A DNA stretch of 64,000 nt from Lunularia cruciata (Eukaryota > Streptophyta > Marchantiopsida > Lunulariales > Lunulariaceae): positions 39,871,001 to 39,935,000 of the forward strand of contig OX419755.1 in assembly GCA_948567375.1 (NCBI GenBank), read 5' to 3'. The notes below the pieces were generated by a model. The model did no database searches. It was not told the origin of the DNA and saw nothing but the letters and a program-made list of their open reading frames with translations. This document shows positions 59,541-64,000 of the stretch, one piece after another (position 1 is the stretch's first letter; every line of letters begins with the position of its first letter). The translations under genes and the position numbers were made by a program.

Positions 59541-60490
59541 ATGCAGACTAGAGGGAAAACACCTTCTTTGTATATGGGAAGATGGAGTGAGAGTAGTACC
59601 ACTTCCATCTTAGAGACCATAGTTGGCTTGTCATGCTCATGAGGAGCTAGGATAGTTTGGAGTAAAGTATACATATAGCTTACCTTAAGTCATTATTGGT
59701 GGCACGGTATGCAAACCAATGTATAACAATTTGTTGTTAGATGTGTGGTTTGTGATCAAGTTAGAGTATCATTTAATGCTCTTATGCCATAGTTACATCC
59801 ATTACCTATAATGGGATTGAGTTACTGTTGGAGTTTGGACTTTGCTAGACCTTTATCGTTGACCGTGAGACATCATATGTTTTGGTGATGGTGGAGCACT
59901 GCTCCAAGTGGATTGACTTGGTGGCACTTCTTGACAAGTCCAATGAAGGGACAACTATACCTTCTTAGATTGGGTTCTTTGGTGTACCTACCAAGGTTTT
60001 GATTGATCAAGGTACAAAGTTCTTGGGGGAGTTTCAGGTCTTGTGTGACAAGGCTTTGATTGATCATCATACTACCTCCCTGAGATCACCATGATGCAAA
60101 TGGCTTAGTAGAGAGAGTGGTTCAAAAGGTGAAGAGAGGATTGAAAAAGTATGATTTGCAAAGATCCACTTGGGAGATTAGGATCTCCAATTACCTTGGT
60201 TGGCCATGGGTTATTGGTTTAGCCAGTAAACATCCTTCTCTCCTTACTTTCTACTCTATGGAGAAGATTCATATTTACCTTTAGCCATTCATCAAGATGC
60301 TACTATAGTGTTGGACTTGGATGATCTAGATGTATGGATGCGCGCATGTTCTCAACGGGTAGAGATCTTTTGGAGAGTGATGCAGATGGCCTTTGAGAAC
60401 TTGGTAATTGCTCAACATAGGGATACCTTACGCTATGCTACCATTCAAAGAAGGAGGTTACAGACCCTCAATCCATTGATTTCATCCAAT
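59541..60490 (+). pseudogene. Integrase of methyltransferase element
   Basis: ACHAHEELG and FGVKYTYSL mark the zinc-binding N-terminus. The DDE residues are readable: SLDFARP (Asp at 59838-59840), KVLIDQGTKFLGEFQ (Asp near 60006) and GLVERVVQKVKRGLKKY (Glu near 60105). LDDLDVWMRACSQRVEIFWR and ENLVIAQHRDTLRYATI follow in a final open frame (60308-60493). Stops occur between these blocks. Confidence 0.82.
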
Positions 60491-60619
60491 TGACTATATA
60501 TTTATAGTAGACAACACCAACAACACTTGATGTTTCTACATGCCGCCTTATCTTGAGAGTGCATGAGGTTTTGCCATCTAGAGTTTGTCTTGGAAGGACA
60601 TGATGGTGTTGTTTAGAAG

Positions 60620-60850
60620 GATCATGTGTGCAATTGTGCGCCATGCCACCTCCTAAATGTTGATGGTACTATGGATCTAAGCTTGGCACTTGTATACACA
60701 AGCTTGTGGTATATGTTATGAGGCTCTTTTAATGGAGCTGCTACTATGTTAATGTGTGATAGCTATTTGAGAGGATGACATAGGGTATGTTTGACTCCTC
60801 TCATGGTGGTTCCTCAAGGATAATGGTTATGTTCTAGATGTACTTGATCT
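60620..60850 (+). pseudogene. Decayed PHD-type finger at Pol C-terminus
   Basis: One frame reads HVCNCAPCHLLNVDGTMDLSL, then the zinc-finger part: GAATMLMCDSYLRG, stop, HRVCLTP, WLCSRC (to 60841). Spacing of C-D-x2-(C), W(stop)-H-x2-C-L-T-P and W-x-C-x-x-C fits a Cys4-His-Cys3 PHD finger, which reads histone H3 tails in other proteins. The first Cys pair is lost to a TGA (near 60720), and the Trp before the His is TGA. The role is inferred: targeting in the way the chromodomain does in chromoviruses. Confidence 0.6.
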
Positions 60851-61001
60851 ATAGTTAGTTCATCCTTAATATGGTATAGATTGTAGAAAGGCGATTAACT
60901 ATAGGGCTTGATAGCACTTGACCTCTTGACCTTTGGCCCACCAAAGTATACCATATACTTGGAATAGATGGCTATCTAGAGTTAGAGGGACCTAATCGCC
61001 A

Positions 61002-61015
61002 ACTAAGGGGGAGAT
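61002..61015 (+). other. Polypurine tract of methyltransferase element
   Basis: The sequence AACTAAGGGGGAGAT lies directly before the right LTR start TGTGACACTTGAG, in the position of the plus-strand primer. Confidence 0.65.
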
Positions 61016-61571
61016 TGTGACACTTGAGAGTCCATGTATAACTTATGTGTTGAGTTGTGCTTCTATAGTGTGTGATGTTGACAACAATGTATGTTGTGTA
61101 ATGATGTATATATGCATGATAATTGTCATACCATTTGTAGCATCACACCTAGATTACTCAGACCTTAGAGTTGTATTGTTGGTAGTCAAAAGTGTTTTGG
61201 CAGTTACTCATAGACGACTTGTTGACGGTCAAATATTGTGTTTGGGTATTGACTACATGGGGAGGCCTACCATCACTTGCATTATTTGCACTATCGGGTG
61301 TGCCATCAATGGGAACATTAGGGTTGGAGACCTAGGTCAAGACCAAGGGGTATATTTTTGAAGTGTAACTCAAGAGAGCTCACTTCTCTAATGTTGAGCC
61401 TTTGAGTTCTTAGCTATGGTGGATAGAGTGTAGTAAGCATGACTTGGAGTCTCTTAGCTAGAGTGAGTATGGCTTGACTGTAATGAATGCCCAATTGTTA
61501 GCATATTGTTGAGTGATAGATCAAGCATTGATCTGATTGAGTGTGATTTGAGTTGTGAATAAATTGATTAT
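61016..61571 (+). repeat. Right LTR of methyltransferase element
   Basis: It starts TGTGACACTTGAGAGTCCATG and ends near ATTGATTAT. Its distal ~430 bp match the left LTR copy. Confidence 0.82.
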
Positions 61572-61691
61572 TGTGGCACTTGAGAGTCCATGTATGACTT
61601 ATGTGTGAGTTGTGCTTTTAAAATGTGTGATGTTGATAGCAATGTATGTTGTTAGCAATGTATGTTGTGTAGCAATTTATATATGCATAAC
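61572..61691 (+). repeat. Second, partial copy of the same LTR start
   Basis: TGTGGCACTTGAGAGTCCATG begins again directly after the right LTR and follows its first ~115 bp with a short internal duplication (GCAATGTATGTTG twice). It then breaks into family B LTR sequence. Confidence 0.75.
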
Positions 61692-62025
61692 AAGCCTCCA
61701 AAATTGGCTCTAAAGTTTCTAGGCTATTTTTGACTCTTATCTTATTTGTAAAAGTTCCCTTTAGGTGACCTCTCTATCTTATCTACGTAGCCCATCATAC
61801 ATAACATCCTTCCAAATGTTACCAAGCAAATTTTCATCTCTCAATAATATGTCTAAATTTTGGTATTATATATTCAAGCTATTTTCAACTCATGCTATAT
61901 TAGTAGAAGTACTCTTTTGGTATCACATTTCTCTAATCTATCTAGTCCATTCTACATAACATCCTTCAAGATGTTACCAAACCAATTTTCACCTCTAGAT
62001 GATATGTCTAGTTCTTGGTATTACA
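61692..62025 (-). repeat. Truncated 3' LTR of family B, with internal duplication
   Basis: Two diverged copies (61692-61870 and 61876-62025) of the distal part of the LTR seen at 52560-52734. The shared order is GCTATTTT..CTC, TACATAACATCCTTC, ATTTTCA.CTCT, ATATGTCTA. The right end GGTATTACA is the LTR terminus next to the family B purine tract. Confidence 0.75.
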
Positions 62026-62044
62026 AATCTCTCCTCTTTTAAGA

Positions 62045-62240
62045 TGCAATGTCCTTGTTGCAAAGCTATTGTTCAAAAGATTTAACTAACATTAGTGCAT
62101 TGGTCAAGTTGGCTGTTGGCTCCCATGTTGCCTCATACAATATGTACCCTTTCCAATATACAAGATATTCCACACACGGATGGCGAGTACCCCAGATGTA
62201 TTTTTGGAGAATGTGTTCAACTTCATATTCCTCCATATCA
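62045..62240 (-). pseudogene. Family B chromodomain, key residues intact
   Basis: The minus strand reads MEEYEVEHILQKYIW, then VEYLVYWKGYILYEATWEP and NLTNALMLVKSFEQ. The aromatic positions Tyr, Trp and the T-W-E-P box are present, unlike in family A here. It follows the integrase C-terminal segment (VFHVPLLCQYA..). Confidence 0.82.
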
Positions 62241-63480
62241 TCAATGAGTGTTGGAAAAGGTCAAATTTTGTGTATGGAAGGAAAATGGCATGGTTGGAGT
62301 GCATATTGGCATAGTAAAGGAACATGGAATACTAGATGAATCTTCATGTATGGTGGTTTCTTGAGGTGATAGACCACTATGCCGATTCAACAAACAATGG
62401 GAAAAGGTCCAATAATAAGCTTGCAAGGACCCACTAACATGAGATTGGTTGTTGATAAACAGACTTGATCCCCAACATTGAACTCCATGTTCCAATGATG
62501 TGCATTGGCATACTATTTTTGTCAATTTTGGGCAATTTGTAACTTGTGTTTGGCATTCTCCACTCCTTATTGGATTTTGGAAATGAAAGTGTTGATCACA
62601 TCCACCTTGGTATCCATTGAGCAGATCTTCTTAAGCTCAAAGGTGTGAAAGGATGCTCTCCATACATGAAAAAAAAATGGTGTGGATGTATTTATTGAAT
62701 TGTTGTATGAAAATTCCACCAGTGGAAGTAAGGTGTCCCACCTTTCTTGCTCTTCTAGGGTGAAGCCCCAGAGCATGTCTTCAATAGTGTGATTAGCTTA
62801 CTCTATTTGTCCATCTAGTTTGTGGATGGTAAGCTATGGACATGGCAAATTTGGTTGTGAAGAAACCAAAGAGTGTTCTCCAAAACAAACTGGTGGATTG
62901 ATTGCCTGTATCCGTGATGAGCACTCAAGATAGGCCAGGGTGAGAAAAGATTGCATCTAAGTACAATTGAGCTAATTGTGGAGCAGTCACATCCTTGGTG
63001 GTAGGACGGACATGAATCATTTTGCTAAGTTGATCAATAAAGACTACAATGGAGTCAAACCATGAGGTGGTCTTGGGCAATTTGCTAACCACATCCATGC
63101 TTAATTATTCCCAATGTTGTGTAGGCATAGAAGGGGTTAAAGAAGTCCTATGGGAGCTTGATTAGAAGCTTTATTTTTTGATAGAGTAGGTAGCTTTGAA
63201 CATACTCCATCACATCATAATCCATTACTCATCTTGGGCCAATAATAATGGTGTTTGGCTACATCCAAGGTCTTGTCCACTCCAACGTGACTTGCAATGG
63301 TGAAATCATGACATTCTACTAGGATGGTGGTTCTTTTGACTATGTCATTTGGGATCCATAACCTATCATCACAAAAAGTGAGTCCTTGGGTACTAGTGAT
63401 GCCTTTGAATGATCAAGCTCCTACAATCAATGGGTCAATTTTTGTAGTAGCAAGTAGCCTTGGCCAGAATTCAGGATTTG
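62241..63480 (-). pseudogene. Family B integrase
   Basis: Pieces on the minus strand are DFTIASHVGVDKTLDVAKHHYYWPKM (zinc-binding side, near 63240-63310), DGQIE and ANHTIEDMLWGF, then the open frame 62567-62776 with EEQERWDTLLPLVEFSYNNSINTSTPF. A C-terminal GPF-like segment follows. Several stops are present. Confidence 0.75.
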
Positions 63481-63757
63481 TCTTGAACTCTACCACCAAA
63501 TTGTTTGTCATAGGCATTCAAGTGAATGCATCTGCAAGTTGCCTCTTGCCTTCCACATATGTGATTGTCATGTTGAACTTTTGTCTTCACTCTGCCCACT
63601 TAATCTATCGACAAGTTAGATTTTTTTGTGTCTTCTTAGACTAGAGGTTTGTGGTCGGTCTCCACTAGAAATGCCTTCTTGCCAAGATAGTGCTTCCAAT
63701 GCTTGGCTGTAAGAACAATGGCCAACTCTTCTTGTTTGGTGGTGTGGTAGTTGCATT

Positions 63758-64000
63758 TTGTTAGTGTTATTGAGAAAATAATCTATATGTTACATTAGTG
63801 CTATTTAGTATGGTAGGTAAACTAGTAGAAAATTATTTTGATTTAGTAAAAATGCTAATTGTAGGCAATAATTATTGGATTCCAATAGTGAATTTAAGTA
63901 TTTGCAAAAATTAGAGTTTTTTTCACATAAAATAGTGTCACCTATAGTAACCTTTTTTTTTTTTACCTAAAGTAAAAAGTGCTTTCTAGGTAGTAACTTT
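63758..64000. other. AT-rich spacer, nothing recognised
   Basis: A sharp change from retroelement sequence to AT-rich DNA with a T-run near 63950-63963. No gene or repeat is supported within the window. Confidence 0.5.

Larger units (their letters stand above)
51144..61571 (+). mobile_element. Ty3/gypsy-like retrotransposon carrying a C5-cytosine DNA methyltransferase
   Basis: Long decayed element on the plus strand. The left LTR is truncated (51144-51598) and the right LTR is 61016-61571. A decayed purine tract (AACTAAGGGGGAGAT) lies just before the right LTR and a possible tRNA-Met primer site (ATCAGAG) just inside the left one. Internal order is leader with a nested solo LTR, Gag with zinc knuckle, protease, C5-methyltransferase, RT, RNase H, integrase, PHD-like finger. 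Stops interrupt all parts; many fit TGG>TGA/TAG or CAG>TAG transitions, as expected in methylated DNA. No target duplication can be tested because the left LTR is truncated. Confidence 0.85.
62026..63757 (-). mobile_element. Truncated chromovirus body, family B
   Basis: Minus-strand element with, from right to left, the end of RNase H (ELAIVLTAKHWKHYL, FLVETDHKPLV), integrase and chromodomain, then a purine tract (AAAAGAGGAGAGATT) and the 3' LTR. The RT and everything upstream are missing. Similarity stops near 63757, where AT-rich DNA begins, so the 5' part was lost by deletion or truncation. Confidence 0.82.

Overview
This is nuclear DNA of a land plant. Genes are split by short GT-AG introns, intergenic DNA is AT-rich, and Ty3/gypsy retrotransposons flank a gene island. 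A CYCLOPS/IPD3 homologue, a plant-type METTL4 and a plant NFRKB fit a seed-free plant, perhaps a moss or other bryophyte. The species cannot be fixed from the sequence alone.

Layout. 1-2.6 kb: AT-rich spacer. 2.6-10.9 kb: a decayed non-LTR retrotransposon with an N-terminal zinc finger and a C-terminal restriction-like endonuclease. It had already lost its catalytic RT core when a complete minus-strand chromovirus ('family A', 3906-9491) inserted into it. 11-23.8 kb: AT-rich spacer with microsatellites, a 10-bp minisatellite, tandem duplications and two solo LTRs of family A. 23.8-47.1 kb: the gene island, with NFRKB-like (+), METTL4 (-), an RCC1-repeat gene (+, divergent from METTL4) and a CYCLOPS/IPD3-like gene (+). 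47.1-50.7 kb: AT-rich spacer. 50.7-63.8 kb: nested retroelements.

The most unusual object is the decayed Ty3/gypsy element at about 51.1-61.6 kb. Between its protease and reverse transcriptase lies a full-length C5-cytosine DNA methyltransferase-like domain with recognisable motifs I, IV, VI and X. After the integrase lies a decayed PHD finger. It is therefore a retroelement that carried its own apparent DNA-methylation writer and a chromatin-reader-like finger. A solo LTR of a second chromovirus ('family B') is nested in its leader, and a truncated family B body follows it.

A second theme is regulatory. The family A LTRs contain several perfect heat-shock elements upstream of a TATA box, which suggests a heat-responsive retrotransposon.

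Among the host genes, the three multi-exon models (METTL4, RCC1, CYCLOPS) were rebuilt by hand from splice sites, and each keeps reading frame throughout. The CYCLOPS model has one problem: an in-frame TAG at 44113-44115 in the exon with the best acceptor. It is either a nonsense mutation or the acceptor of a shorter exon. Both serines known as CCaMK targets in legume CYCLOPS are conserved.
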